Assembly: GCF_000002235.5 (NCBI RefSeq)
Contig: NW_022145556.1
Coordinates: 418,501-482,500 of the forward strand
DNA length: 64,000 bases
DNA from: Strongylocentrotus purpuratus
Lineage: Eukaryota; Echinodermata; Echinoidea; Camarodonta; Strongylocentrotidae
Direction of reading: 5' to 3'
The notes under the pieces: model-generated
The model's database searches: none
The model's input: only the letters and a program-made list of their open reading frames with translations
What the model was told of the DNA's origin: nothing
Shown: in pieces, positions 34,355 to 47,028 of the stretch
Numbering within the stretch: position 1 is the stretch's first letter
Layout: each line of letters starts with the position of its first letter
Program-made: the position numbers and the translations under genes

Positions 34355-36505
34355 AGTTCATGCTTTACATTATTTTACTTTGTAATTTAGAAAAGATTGA
34401 TAAATATGTGAACAGCCTAATTTTATTTTCACCACAAAACTCGGTAAGGGTATGAATGAACCAGTTGTTTACTTTACATGTAATTATCATGGTTGTATAT
34501 ACCTCACCGTGTATATACCTCACCGTTTTTCTCTGTTCATCTGCTGGCATGAGTTCCACGTTCATGCTTTATGCGAATTTTGGCGGTTGGTTGGCGATGT
34601 AGCTTCGCTTCAAGACAAAACAAATTTTCAATTGGCAGCTGTAACCTCCAACATTGACTGTATATAAAATGATATTACATTTCCTGGGGGAAATGAGTTC
34701 GTCTTCTTTTTGAACGGGTTCAGTGCGTTTGAAATTAGAATCGGAGAATAAATCTGTTTGGGTAGGATTATTGGGGGTTGGGGGGGGGGGGACTCCATGC
34801 CCCTCCACGCCCCTTCTAGAACCGCCAATGATTTGAATCAGGGTGATTGATGAGAACTAGACACAGTGGTTGAAACTTGACGGTACGAACTTTCATATAT
34901 TCACATGTGATGTAAAATCATGCCTTTGTATATATATATATATATATATATTAATTGGTGACACTGTAATATATGTCATGTACTACCAGGAAGATACAGA
35001 AGCAATTCTGAAGTACACTATAGTAACACTACATAATAATCACTCTCACTTTTTACTGCACTGAGCAGAGATAATTCTATTGACTATAACATGAACGGTC
35101 TTTAAATCCAGGAATATATTCCTAAATAATATATAACTGTCTATGTACATGTAATATCAGCTAAAAACGCGCCCGCCACCATGTGTGTGTGTTGGGGGGG
35201 GGGGGGGGCTGATATTTCTCCTTGTAGACAGACTATGATTACATACTGTACCGCGTGCGTATCAAGACCAGTTTAAATACAATTAATATCAATAGTGGAT
35301 GGCCTTGAAATATAAACTGAAAAAGATACCATGATAGTGACAATAACGACCGCATTAGTAACAATATTGTGGTTTTATCGCCAATGGGGAAACTGCGCAA
35401 TCTAGAGTTTAACTGTTTAGTATTTGGCTGATGTATACCAGTTGCTGTTTTTGCTTTAGTTTTATGATAACAATCACAATAAGTTCCTTTCAACGTCCCG
35501 CTGTCTGCGTAGTGTCAGTTATGAAAGTGAGGGTGAGGGGGACAACATTACACGGATACTTCTTGGCTGCAAGTAATGAACTGAGGGTTTTTTTGTGAGC
35601 GAGCGAGGCGAGCGAGTGGGCAAATGTTTGACGATTTTATTGGGTTCCAATGCAAAAGTTGTTCTTATCATATCGTTATGTCGTGTGTAATTCTTCAAAA
35701 TAATCTAAGCAATGTGATCTTATTAAAGAAATAAGATTAAATAAATAAAGAAACACGAGTCGTATTGTCGTTTGTGCGACACTAAATGAAATACCAAAAG
35801 CGGGCAAGTGTACCCCGTTAACCTTGTTAGGGATAAATTGTAAAGCTACTCTCGATAAAGCTCTCTTTTTTTGGGGGGGGGGATATTTTTGTTACCGAAG
35901 CCCCTAATAGTGCCTCTTTCCACCTGGTTACACTAATTCTTAAACTTCTTGTTTACATTGTTTTCTAAAAAGCAAGTGATACGTCAAGCTTTATATAAAA
36001 GCGTTTAATTTTTTAAAGATATTCAGAAAGGCATTTTAACATAATATTCATGCTTAGTACAACTGAAATGCAATGCAAAAATCCATAAACCTTCAAACAG
36101 GGCTCAAATTAATTTTTTGTCCACGGGGGCGCTTCCAACAAAAAAGAGCCCTCGTGAGCCTTCACACGGGGGCGATTTTAGTGCTGACGGGGGCTCTTAT
36201 TTTAATACAAATTTCCATTGAATTGGTACCCATGAAACTCCTAAATTCCTTGGTATTTTATCATTATCATTTATTTAAGTCGGCATTTTCCCTCTAAGAA
36301 ATGTAGGCCTACTTGTTACATAGCTGTTATATATCCCCTTGATGACATTCTCTCCATTTCTTCCCGATCTGCACATAATGTGCTCCTCATTATTGGAGCA
36401 ACCTTGTTTACTTTCTGTCTTTACTTTTAGTCTTTACCATATCCTTCCAAAACACAGAGGCGGATTTATCTTTTTGCTAAGGGTGGGAGGGGGTAACCCA
36501 AATAC
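34355..36505. other. Stretch without a recognised gene between copies B and C
   Basis: It includes a G run at 34,779-34,790, a (TA)n at 34,927-34,951, a GT/G tract at 35,183-35,209 and a GAGCGAGC-type short repeat at 35,598-35,620. I see no spliced exon or conserved domain. Confidence 0.4.
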
Positions 36506-36509
36506 GATG

Positions 36510-36695
36510 TGGAGCATCGTCCACGAGCCGCGTAGCGGCGAGGCGATGTTTGATGTTGTTATTTTGAACCCTCGTAAGTGATATTTTCCTGGCATAACAT
36601 GCGAAGCATCGTCCACGAGCCGCGAAGCGGCGAGGCGATTTTTTAGTGCTATTTTGAACTCCCGTTAGAGATGTTTTCCTGGTATCTACTGACAT
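36510..36695. repeat. Two-copy ~105-bp tandem repeat with short hairpin
   Basis: GAGCATCGTCCACGAGCCGC and its near copy GAAGCATCGTCCACGAGCCG are followed by GCGGCGAGGCGAT and TTTTCCTGG. Each unit holds a GCCGCG-AGCGGC hairpin. Confidence 0.75.
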
Positions 36696-36769
36696 CTAAT
36701 ACTGTGTAGGTCTGGACACATGATAGCATTTTTATATGCACATCACATTTTCACTTGGCAGCCCAAGGG

Positions 36770-36935
36770 GGAGGGGGGGGGTTCCAGTGGCGGATCCAGG
36801 GGGGGGGGGGCCCGGGGGGCCCGGGCCCCCCCCCCCCCCTTGAGAAAAAAATCATGTAAAATCACGTAATTTTTTACCTTTTTTGGGGTTGGGCCCCCCC
36901 CCCCCCTGGCGCTCAAGGGGGGGGGGGGGGGTGCA
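36770..36935. mobile_element. hAT-like left end with poly(G)/poly(C) interior (unpaired)
   Basis: CAGTGGCGGATCCAGG at 36,785 is a typical hAT-type terminus and is followed by long G/C runs, like the paired MITEs in this window. I found no matching right end or target duplication, so the boundaries are uncertain. Confidence 0.45.
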
Positions 36936-37054
36936 AATTGAATTTTTTTTTGAGGATCAAAAAAAACAAAATGTGCTCACTACCAGGATATGTGCTCACT
37001 ACCAGGATATGATATGTCGATAAGATATGCTCCCATCATATCCCTCTCTTATGT

Positions 37055-37076
37055 TCTCTCCCTCTCTCTCTCAATG

Positions 37077-37122
<46 letters not shown>

Positions 37123-37150
37123 AATGTCTCTCTCTCTCTCTCTCTCTGGC
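37055..37150. repeat. (TC)n microsatellite
   Basis: CT/TC run interrupted by CAATG and TTTC, at the position equivalent to 24,539-24,660 in copy B. Confidence 0.9.
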
Positions 37151-37179
37151 TATCTCTATGTTCCTCTCTTTCTCATCCT

Positions 37180-38371
37180 CCCTCTCAAACAGATCTCTCG
37201 TTCTATCTCCAGTTCTCTATTTCACCTTCCTTCATGTAAGCCACCCAAAAGTAGTTCCACTAATCTTTTTGATCTGCCCTCTGATCTTTTTCTGCTCCCC
37301 TCCTTCTCAACCTTGATTCTTCTTCTTGTTCTCTCACTGGACTGTTTCCTTCCTCTGCCACTTTCGTACAACTGTATTTCTCTTTCTCTCGTTCTCATTG
37401 TTCAATTTTGAGTAAAGTTCTTAAGGTATCTGATAGCAGAAATCTGCAGGTTCTTTTTGTTTTTTAGGTCAGGGTTTAAGAGCTAGAATTAGAAACTACG
37501 TCATTATGCACCATATGCAATTAAAGCTGAGTGATTTTAGTTATTCAATTTATTAAAGAAATAGTCATTATCAATCAATAACAATAGCTTTATGAATCGA
37601 GTAATGAAATATTGTACAATGAATGAAAATATATATATAAATGACATAATAAACATGATGAAGAAAAAGATGGAAATTCAATAAATCAGGTATAGAAGAA
37701 AGATTGAGAAATATATATGCTTGTTTATAAAGACTACGAATAAAAATAAATGACATTGTGACTGTACAACATAGTGTAAATTAGACAGACAATATGAAAC
37801 AAAAAGAGAGAGAGAGAGGGGGAGGCGAAGATGAGGGGAAAGAGATGTAGGTAAATTTATAGACAATATACATTTAATTTCCGATAAAAAGTAAGAAAAT
37901 TTGGGCCTTATAATATATCATCTGGGATCTCAAATTTAATTTTTATTTCTCAACTTTGTGAGGGGGGTGTAGATAAATACAATACTAAATTGCAAACCGT
38001 ATGGCCCGTATTCTGAAATCAAGTTTAAAGTTAAACCTGACTTCAGATTACGGACCTTTAAGTCCATAGTTCCTCCCTCCCCCCCCCCCCCCCCCCCCCC
38101 CTGGCCGGCCAAGACAATCGTGCATCTGCCACTTTTATAAAACTGCAGCACATCACGACTCTGGCAAACATGGTACGAATACAGAGGAAGACCGAGGTAT
38201 GACGCTTATCAGCCTTCATCAGATCGCAGTTATCCCTAGAACAAAAATGAAAGGGGAAAATATGAGGTGGGTACAAAAAAAATTCTTATGAACCATTTAG
38301 TTTTCATGTGTGCCTTTGTTTGTAATTAAATCGCTATTAATAATTGTGTTAATAGATAGGCTAATCTCATC
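37180..38371. repeat. Segmental duplication, copy C: region downstream of gene C
   Basis: It matches about 24,650-26,087, including the CTCACTGGACTGTTTC block and the C-run hAT-like remnant (38,078-38,130). No exon is recognised. Confidence 0.8.
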
Positions 38372-39832
38372 CTAAAGCCATTGTGGCTCAAAGTCTAGCT
38401 TCGAACATCCCTGAACAAAATTATCAATAACCACCCACCACCATCAACGTTTTCACATGAACGATTCCTGCAAACATAGCCATAGGAAAATGAAGCTTTG
38501 CTTACAATCTCCATCATTACTTCATCAGGTCTGTCCGACCATGGAATATCTGGAGCAGTGTCCAGTCCCAATTGTTCATCAGTTGGTTGGACACTTATGG
38601 GTAGCACTTCTGGTGTATCTACTTCCTTCAGAAACGATAGAGAAAAATATTAGATATTTATTACAATTTTTGTATACAAAGGTTTATAACAGTGTATATA
38701 TGTATGTTTAACATTATCATCCAGATCGATGCATATCATTATAATATTTCAAAGGTTCCAATATTAATTAGGGCTGGGGCTAGAGACCCCTCCACTAATT
38801 GAATGACTTAATCAATTAGCAGAAGCAACAATCCTTTTAGATCATTAAACGGAAATACGTTTACAATCCTTGTCTGTCACGGTAATACTTTCACAAAATA
38901 ATAATTATAGATTCAATAACAATTCATGGCTATGATTAGCTGATTCCTAGAATGATTATGGCAGAGTTTAAATTTCAAAAAGTACCTTGGTTTCGATTTT
39001 ATATCATACTTCTTTAATTTCAAATTTTTAATTTCTGCCCCATTTATAATTCGTTCCTTTTTCTTTGTTTTTAATGTAAACTTGTATTGGTTCAATAAGC
39101 AAGTCGTCCATATAACATTTATCTCTCATTTCCGCGAACCTTTATTTTTAATCTATATTGCATGAAGTTATTTTCGATTGTTTACATTCATTCGAATATC
39201 CTTTTCTCCAATAAGCTTACCTTGACATCCACCACAATCTCTATCTGTCTCCCTTGGTGATATGTAAACAACACCGAGGATCGCTGGCCTGGTTTGAGGG
39301 TAGTGGCGATGTGGAAACTTGGACCACTCACAGACACTGATACCTGCCCAACATAACAGAATTAAGAAAAGATTAGACAACTTCCTCCACAATATGAAAG
39401 CCTTTCAATGGTAATAAGTGATACCCCCCCCCCCCCCCCACCTTTGTTTACAAGAAAGTAGGGAGGTTTTCCGAAGATATTTTCCCCTAAACGATTCCAT
39501 CTTTTGGCGAACCAACCCTTATAACTCATCGAGTCTAAGAATGCTGAGAGGATTCCCAAATATTCCCGAATAAATTTTTTTTTCTCCCCCCTCCCTCCGC
39601 CCCCCCCCCCCCAAAAAAAAAAATCTAACCCTCACCGGCTTGCCCAAAGTGAGTATCTAAGGACTAAAGTCTATTCCTAATGCTGGAAGCTGGTAGGATT
39701 ATTTCCCTTTTCCGCTCTCCATTCCCTCGAATTTTGACACCTCTCATTTCTTACCTCGTATCTCCCTTCATTGTCGCTTCTGTCACTGTCACGGGATGAA
39801 TCGCCTCTTCCTTGAAGCTTGGAGGTTGCCAT
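38372..39832 (-). CDS. Gene C: paralog of genes A and B, one long repeat exon, premature stop
   Basis: Exons in order: 39,755-39,832 (26 codons, MATSKLQGRGDSSRDS...), 39,221-39,343 (41 codons, VSVSVSGPSFHIATTLKPGQ ... IEIVVDVK), 38,506-38,625 (40-codon repeat, EVDTPEVLPISVQPTDEQLG with the PDIPWSDRPDE insert) and 38,372-38,410, where GCSKLDFEPQWL meets TAG after 12 codons. Gene B reads GCSKLDFEPQALQ here and continues for 28 more codons. Downstream C sequence also drifts in frame, so the shortened end is probably a loss. Joins are phase 0 with GT/AG borders; the model gives 119 aa. Partial units of the array (38,770-38,940) remain to the right of the repeat exon. The ATG exon has an upstream acceptor. 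The 13.9-kb foldback element sits about 470 bp upstream of that acceptor and may separate the gene from its promoter. Function is not recognised. Confidence 0.6.
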
Positions 39833-40124
39833 TGCATGACTGAAATATAGAACATAATAAAGTTCAATCGATGAATATGTGATAGCAGATTTCATCAATA
39901 AAAAAATAAAATAACTAGAGGCGATTGATAAAATGGTATATTTTGTAACCGATTTAAGGTTCAGGACTTAGGCTGAAGCGGCGGAGCGTTATTAAAAGAA
40001 GGAAGGAGCACCGAACAAAAGTGTTTGTTATTGTTTTGGGGGGAAGGAGCACCTGTATAAAAGAGCGAATACAAAGGAAATGAATGCTTTCTTCACAATT
40101 AGTGGAAAATTATCTGTTTTTGGT

Positions 40125-40304
40125 AAGCTTTCACTTGATGTGTAGCAAGCTTCTTCAGACCCATGTCGTAGATGGCGCTGCTGTTGATGCAGTTTGACGA
40201 GGAAGTATACAGAATGGGACCGTAGTCAGTCTCTGTTTAGTAGTAAGTGTACATGTATATCTTTGTCACTTTCTGAGATTTTCGTTCTATCACATCATCG
40301 TGCT
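40125..40304. repeat. Left part of the inverted repeat upstream of gene C
   Basis: GGTAAGCTTTCACTTGATGT ... ATGGCGCTGCTGTTGATGCA, as at 8,278 and 28,118. The partner arm resumes at 54,169-54,240 on the far side of the foldback transposon. Confidence 0.6.
40296..40304. repeat. Left 9-bp target duplication of the foldback element
   Basis: CATCGTGCT, repeated at 54,169-54,177. Uninterrupted copies A and B read CATCGTCTTGCTGCATCAG at this place, confirming that the right-hand sequence originally followed directly. Confidence 0.85.
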
Positions 40305-40789
40305 GGTAGCATATATTGGCACGAGCTTTAGTGGAGTCATGAATATTCATTAGTCCCTACGTCACAGACGTGCGGCGTGCGTAGTGTGTCATATACACAT
40401 GTACTAGTACACGAGTACGTTTGTAAGTATTAGTACATGTACGTTGCTCCGGAATGAAGAGAATCGCCATAGAGGACGAATTACTCCGTGAAGCCAAGTA
40501 CGAACAGAGAATTGAAAGCAACTACACTCCCTAATCTAGCTAGTTTTGTAATAACAAATAGGTATTTTTTTCATAATATTTTACTCTTTCGTGGCTTCAT
40601 ACTAAGGAACTTTCAAAAAGATGATTTGTAGAAAAAAGAAAACTGAAGAAAAGAAAACATGTGCACCCAGCAGTTCAATGCAGTTCCTACCTACCTAGGC
40701 CTACCTAAACCCACTTACAAAATATTACTTGCATGTTGCTTAAATAGTTGACAGCCACAATATTTAGTAAAATAATAGGCGTTTCATGT
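40305..40789. repeat. Left outer inverted repeat of the foldback element
   Basis: 485 bp, matched by 53,693-54,168 in reverse complement with only a handful of differences (notably a 9-bp gap near 40,425). Contains the short frame MKRIAIEDELLREAKY... at 40,456. Confidence 0.88.
40456..40536 (+). other. 26-codon frame conserved in both foldback arms
   Basis: It begins MKRIAIEDELLREAKYEQRI and ends NYTP, stop. The other arm (minus strand near 54,027-53,947) has the same start, length and stop with one Glu-to-Lys change. The arms are so alike overall that this is weak evidence for coding. Possibly an exon relic. Confidence 0.2.
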
Positions 40790-43770
40790 ATTTTAATACT
40801 GGTAAGTTGCTCGATATGATTTGATTCGATATATATCTCATTAATAAAACCATCTAAAGGCTATAAGTCTCAAACATATCTTAAACCGAGTGCCAACAGC
40901 ATTAAACCATGCCCCCAAATTTAGTGATTATTTTTTATATCGAAATACCGAGGTTTCACTGGTTTATTTAGCAACATGAAAATTGTAATACTATAATGTT
41001 CGAGTACATCACTTTGTATATGATTTGATCCAAGATATATGTCATTAATGAAACCACGCAAAGGCATTCTAGTCTCAAACAAACCATCACCATTAAACCG
41101 AGTGCCAACACCATTAAACCATCCGCCAAATTTAGTAATCTTCTTTTGTGTATCAAAAGACCGAGGTTTCATGGGTTTATTTAGGAAAATGCAAATTTGA
41201 TACTATAATATTCGATTACATCACTCTGTATATGATTTGATCCGAGATATATCTCATTAATGAAACCATCTAAAGGCTATATAGTCTCAAACAAACCTGC
41301 ACCATTTAACCGAGTACCAACATCATTAAACCATGTGCCGAATTTAGTAATCTTCTTTTGTGTATCAAAAGACCGAGATTTCCCGGGTTTATTTAGGAAA
41401 ATGGAAATGTAATACTAGTAAAATGCTTGATAACATCGGTCAGTGTATGATTTGATCAGAGATATATCTCATAAATGAAACCATCTTAAGGCTATAGTCT
41501 CAAACAAACCAACACCATTAAACCGAGTGCCAACAACATTGAACCATGCGCCAAATTTAGTAATCTTCTTTTGCGTATCGAAAGACCGAGGTTTTCCGGG
41601 TTTATTTAGGGAATTGGAAATATGGTATTATAATGTTCGATTACATCACTCTGTATATGATTTGATCCGAGATATATCTCATTAATGAAACCATCTAAAG
41701 GCTATATAGTCTCAAACAAACCTGCACCATTTAACCGAGTGCCAACATCATTAAACCATGTGCCAAATTTAGTAATCTTCTTTTGTGTATCGAAAGACCG
41801 AGGTTTCCCGGGTTTATTTAGGGAATTGGAAATTTGATACTGGTAAGATGCTCGATAACATCACTAAGTCTGATTTGATTAGATATATATCTCATTAATG
41901 AAACCATGCAAAGGCATTCTGGTCTCAAACAAACCAACACCATTAAACCGAGTGCCAACACCATTAAACCATGTGCCAAATTTAGTAATCTTCTTTTGTG
42001 TGTCGACAGACCGAGGTTTCACGGGTTTATTTAGGAATATTGGAAATTTAATACTAGTAAAATGCTTGATATTAAACATCGGTCAGTATATGATTTGATT
42101 CGAGATATGTCTCATAAATTAAACCATCTAAAGGCTATATAGTCTCAAACAAACCATCACCATTAAATCGAGTGCCAACATCATTAAACCATGCGCCAAA
42201 TGTTGTAATCTTCTTTTGTGTATCGAAAGACCGAGGTTTTCCGGGTTTATTTGGGGAATTGGAAATATGATACTATAATGTTCGATTACATCACTCTGTA
42301 TATGATTTGATCCGAGATATATCTCATTAATGAAACCATCTAAAGGCCTTATAGTCTCATACAAACCAACACCATTAAACCGAGTGCCAACACCATTAAA
42401 CCATGTGCCAAATTTAGTAATCTTCTTTTGTGTATCAAAAGACCGAGATTTCCCGGGTTTATTTAGGAAAATGGAAATTTAATACTAGTAAAATGCTTGA
42501 TAACATCGATCAGTATATGATTTGATCCGAGATATATCTCATTAATGAAACCATCTAAAGGCTATATAGTCTCATACAAACCAACACCATTAAACCGAGT
42601 GCCAACACCATTAAACCATGTGCCAAATTTAGTAATCTTCTTTTGTGTATCAAAAGACCGAGATTTCCCGGGTTTATTTAGGAAAATGGAAATTTAATAC
42701 TAGTAAAATGCTTGATAACATCGATCAGTATATGATTTGATCCGAGATATATCTTATAAATGAAACCATCTAAAGGCTATAGTCTCAAACAAACCAACAC
42801 CATTAAACCGAGTGCCAACACCATTAAACCATGCGCCAAATTTAGTAATCTTCTTTTGCGTATCGAAAGACCGAGGTTTTCCGGGTTTATTTAGGGAATT
42901 GGAAATATGATACTATAATGTTCGATTACATCACTCTGTATATGATTTGATCCGAAATATATCTCATTAATGAAACCATATAAAGGCTATATAGTCTCAA
43001 ACAAACCTGCACCATTTAACCGAGTGCCAACATCATTAAACCATGCGCCAAATGTTGTAATCTTCTTTTGTGTATCGAAAGACCGAGGTTTTCCGGGTTT
43101 ATTTGGGGAATTGGAAATATGATACTATAATGTTTGATTACATCACTCTGTATATGATTTGATCCGAGATATATGTCATTAATGAAACCATCTAAAGGCT
43201 ATATAGTCTCATACAAACCAACACCATTAAACCGAGTGCCAACACCATTAAACCATGTGCCAAATTTAGTAATCTTCTTTTGTGTATCGACAAACCGAGG
43301 TTTCACGGGTTTATTTAGGAAAATGGAATATTTAATACTAGTAAAATGCTTGATATTAAAGATCGGTCAGTCTATGATTTGATCCGAGATAATGTCTCAT
43401 AAATGAAACCATCTAAAGGCTATATAGTCCCAAACAAACCATCACCATTAAACCGAGTGCCAACACCATTAAACCATGCGCCAAATTTAGTAATCTTCTT
43501 TAAAAATTTGTGTATCGAAAGACCGAGGTTTCCCGGGTTTATTTAGGGGATTGGAAATTTGATACTGGTAAGATGCTCGATAACATCACTAAGTCTGATT
43601 TGATTAGATATATATCTCATTAATGAATCCATCTAGAGGCTATATTAGTCTCAAACAAACCAACACCATTAAACCGAGTGCCAACACCATTAAACCATGC
43701 GCCAAATTTAGTAATCTTCTTTTGTGTATCGAAAGACCGAGGTTTCCCGGGTTTATTTAGGAAAATGGAC
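40790..43770. repeat. Left array of ~213-bp tandem repeats (about 14 units)
   Basis: Landmark GGGTTTATTTAGGAAAATGG recurs near 40,960, 41,172, 41,387, 41,600, 41,813, 42,024, 42,245, 42,456, 42,670, 42,886, 43,100, 43,310, 43,538 and 43,752. Each unit contains AAACCGAGTGCCAACACCATTA twice in short form (ACACCATTAAACC sub-repeats). Unit types alternate (for example AAAGGCTATATAGTC and AAAGGCATTCTGGTC), so amplification was stepwise. The minus frame KPRSFDTQKKITKFGAWFNG is open in some units but is broken by stops in most. Confidence 0.93.
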
Positions 43771-44325
43771 ATGAGGGTCGCTATTCATAATGCGGAATGA
43801 GAGTCTCTATTTATAATGGTCATTATCTTTCATAAAGATGTTGTATTGCCCTTTAGCCAAAAAATTGGGTCGGTCGGGTTTTTTTCCCCTCCCTCTTTGG
43901 GCTGATATTTCTCAGTTTTGTAATTATTTTTATTTTGTATTCATTAAACATTTTTTTCTAAAAACATCCCACGGCTGTGGCGCTGATGCGGGGGGGGGGG
44001 GGGGGGGGGGGACGCTACGTGACACCGAATATTTGTAGAAAACATTTATTGAAAACATTGAAAACGTACATTTCTGAACCAAAAAAGAAAAAGAAAAAAA
44101 GGCGTGCCCCAAATATGTACGTGAGCCATCATCCCAGTCCCCAGCCCCCCCGCCCCTTAATCAGTCCGACCACGCTGCGCCATTCGGCCCACCCTCCACG
44201 CAGTATTCCCTTGGTACAAGTATGTATTACCGACAATTCTCGTCCAATTAGTTCATAGATGGTGTAGCCTGTCTATGTTTCAAGGAGGGAGGGACAGTGG
44301 GGATGTGGCAGCGTTGCCATCAAGG
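43771..44325. other. Central part of the foldback element, left side
   Basis: Non-repeated AT-rich sequence with a G run (43,990-44,011). No transposase-like frame. It continues at 46,286 after the hAT-like insertion. Confidence 0.5.
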
Positions 44326-44333
44326 GGCTGATC

Positions 44334-44383
44334 CAGGCGCGGATCCAGGGGAGCCGAGCGGGCCTTGCCCCCCCCCCCCCCCC

Positions 44384-44416
<33 letters not shown>

Positions 44417-46277
44417 AGGAAAATAAGGGAAAGGGAAAGAGGAGAGAAAGTTTAAGAAAGAAGAGGCAAAATAAAAGTAAAGGAGGGAGAAGAAGGAGAT
44501 AGGGGGCGAAAGAGTGTTACCTCCCCCCTCCCCCCATTAAAAAAATTAGAAAAAAGGAAGGAAAGGGAAAGAACAAATGAAAGAAGAGAAAAAGGGAAGG
44601 ATAAAAAGAGGAAGAAGGGGGATATCAGTTGCAATTTTCCAGCCAACAAGTTGTGGATCGGGGGAGGGACCACAAGGCTGTTTCCTCTCCCCCCCCCCCC
44701 CGCCCCTGCCAAAAAAAGAGAAGTGAGGTACAGGTAAAGAGGAGAGCTGAAAGGGCACAAAAATAAGGAAGAAGAAAAGAAAAGGGTGAAAAGAAGGGGA
44801 GATCAGTTGCGATTAAGCCAACAACGTGTGGATCGGCGAACCCAAACGAGAGAGAAGGAATGTAAGGGGAAGGAAAAGAGGAGAGAAAGGGAAAGAAAAA
44901 AAAGAGAGAAAGAAGAAAGGTAGGGGAGATCAGTTGCGATTTTGTCCCGCCAACAAGGTGTAGATCGGGCGGGGGGGGGGGAGGGGCACTATAAATAAAA
45001 CATGGTGTTTTTTCTAATTCGATACCGGTGATTTACAAATGTGTATAAATGACATACTTTTCCGAGAATTTTCCTCACTTTTTAGTAAATTATACTTTTT
45101 AAGGCATCCGTTTGTTGGAAAATGACAAATTCCTAAACTTAAAGTCAGGCAAGAAATATGATTATTTAGAGGCCTTAATAATAATAATAATAATAATAAA
45201 AACGTTACTTATAAAGCGCTTACCACCTTCATGTCAGAGCCCGCGAAATGGCGGGGCTCGGAGGCCTCGAGCTACCCCCACACTTTTTTTGAAAAAGTAT
45301 ATTAAAGAGAATATAGAAAGAAAGAAATAATAGTGTCCTGCGAGATTCACAAAATAATAAGGTATCAAAATATGCTCATCTGACCGTGATTAAATGCCTA
45401 AAACCCCTGAGCCTTCGAAGGCTCTGCCCCCTGAATTCCACCTAGGGCCCTAAGGCGGGCCCTTGGATGCTCATCTTTCGGTAATTTAATGCCTAAAACC
45501 TCTGAGCTTCTGGGGCTTCGCCCCCTGGACCCCACGCCAATAAGTAACCTGCCTGTGTCACAAATAAGGTATCAAAATATGTTCATCTGGCCGTAATTAA
45601 ATGCCTAAAATCGCTGAGTTTCTGGGGCTCTGCCCCCTCGACCTCACCAGGCTCCTTAATGCTTATCTGACCGGTATAAAATGTCTTAAACTCCTGAGCT
45701 TCTGGGAGCTCCGCCCCCTCGATCCCACGCTAATTAGGGTCATGCCAGTCTCACAAAAAAGGTATCAAAATATGCTCATCTGACAGTAATTAAACGCCTA
45801 AAACCCCTGAGCTTCCGGGGACTCTGCCCCTATAACGAATGGCCCTAAGGCGGGCCCCTGAATGCTTATATCTGACCGTATTTAAATGCCTAAAACCCCT
45901 GAGCTTCCGGGGGCTCTGCCCCTGGACCCCACCTTGGCCACTAAGCCGGGCCCCTAGATGCTCATCTGACCGTCATTACATGCCCATACCCCCTGAGCTT
46001 CCGGGGGCTCCGCCCCTTCACCCCCGCCGGGCCTTTGCCCCTAGACCCATCACCAATTTACGCTACGTTCTACCTGATCGTAAATACTGATCGTAAAAAG
46101 ACCCCCGACCACTTTGAAAAACGTTTAGCGGGGCCGCATGTATGAGCCCGGATTTTTGTCTGCCCTCCAAACGTTTTTGCTCATTACACCACTGCTGGTC
46201 ACCATTACGTTCCAATATTTGGCTCGCATAATTCCAAATTTTGGCCCCCCTTCTAAGAAATCCTGGATTCGCGCCTG
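44334..46277. mobile_element. hAT-like element 1 (1,944 bp), target duplication GGCTGATC
   Basis: Ends are CAGGCGCGGATCCAGG and CCTGGATTCGCGCCTG; GGCTGATC flanks both sides (44,326-44,333 and 46,278-46,285). The interior has GA-rich tracts, repeated GATCAGTTGCGATT/GTGTGGATCGG segments and an array of GGTATCAAAATATGCTCATC units (45,360-46,060). No transposase is present, so it is non-autonomous. Confidence 0.9.
45355..46090. repeat. Tandem units with TTCCGGGGGCTCTGCCCC motif inside hAT-like element 1
   Basis: Irregular units of about 90-120 bp: GGTATCAAAATATGCTCATC, TGACCGTAATTAAATGCCTA, AAACCCCTGAGCTTCCGGGG, GCTCTGCCCCCTGGACCCCA. Hits of the same unit are at 9,410, 48,330, 49,140 and 51,190. 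Confidence 0.85.
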
Positions 46278-46285
46278 GGCTGATC

Positions 46286-46620
46286 TATCATGTCCCTAAT
46301 CCTCAGCAAAGGAAGGAAGCGACAGAGAGTGAAATTTGTTACCGTAAAGCATTATGCGAACGGTGGCGTTCCCTGTACTATTATGTCTTTTCAAAAATAT
46401 ATTTTTCTATTTAGCTTATAATATTATATGGAGACATCTTAATGATCTAGCTAATATTTCCTCCGCTCCAGTGATGAAAATCTTGCCCCCCCCCTCCTTC
46501 GACTGAGAGTCAAACTTGTGAAAATTTGATTTGGTGACAAGACGATATATTTTACAAGAAAACCACTTCAGCCCCCCCCCCCCCGAAAATAAATATATTT
46601 GTCCGACATCTGAATGTCCG
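46286..46620. other. Central part of the foldback element, right side
   Basis: Continuation of the core after hAT-like element 1. It has C runs at ~46,489 and 46,572 and no gene. Confidence 0.5.
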
Positions 46621-47028
46621 AGTCGTCGGTTTAATGGGGCTGGTGTTGGTTTGTTTGAGATTTAATAGCCTTTAGATAGTTTCATTAATGAGATATATAT
46701 TGATTCAAATCAGACTTAGTGATGTTATCGAGCATCTTACCAGTATTAAATTTCCAATTCCCTAAATAAACCTGTGAAACCTCCGTCTTTCGATACACAA
46801 AAGAAGTTTACTAAATTTGGCGCATGGTTTAATGGTGTTCGCACTCGGTTAAATAGTGCAGGTTTGTTTGAGACTATAAAGCCTTTAGATGGTTTCATTA
46901 ATGAGATATATTTCAAATCAAATCATATACTGACCGATTTTATCGAATATTATAGTATCAAATTTGCATTTTCCTAAATAAACCCATGAAACCTCGGTCT
47001 TTTGATACACAAAAGAAGATTACTAAAT
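46621..47028. repeat. Right array of ~213-bp repeats, first part
   Basis: About two units in the orientation opposite to 40,790-43,770. The array is cut at TACTAAAT by hAT-like element 2 and resumes at 52,714 without loss. Confidence 0.92.

Noticed and set aside
36990..37411. Ser/Leu-rich frames near 37.1 kb
   Set aside because: Artefacts of the TC microsatellite.
44452..44760. Phe/Ser/Pro-rich frames in the foldback region, likewise at 48,398-48,689 and 51,962-52,816
   Set aside because: Purine/pyrimidine-biased tracts and homopolymers of the hAT-like elements; no conserved residues.
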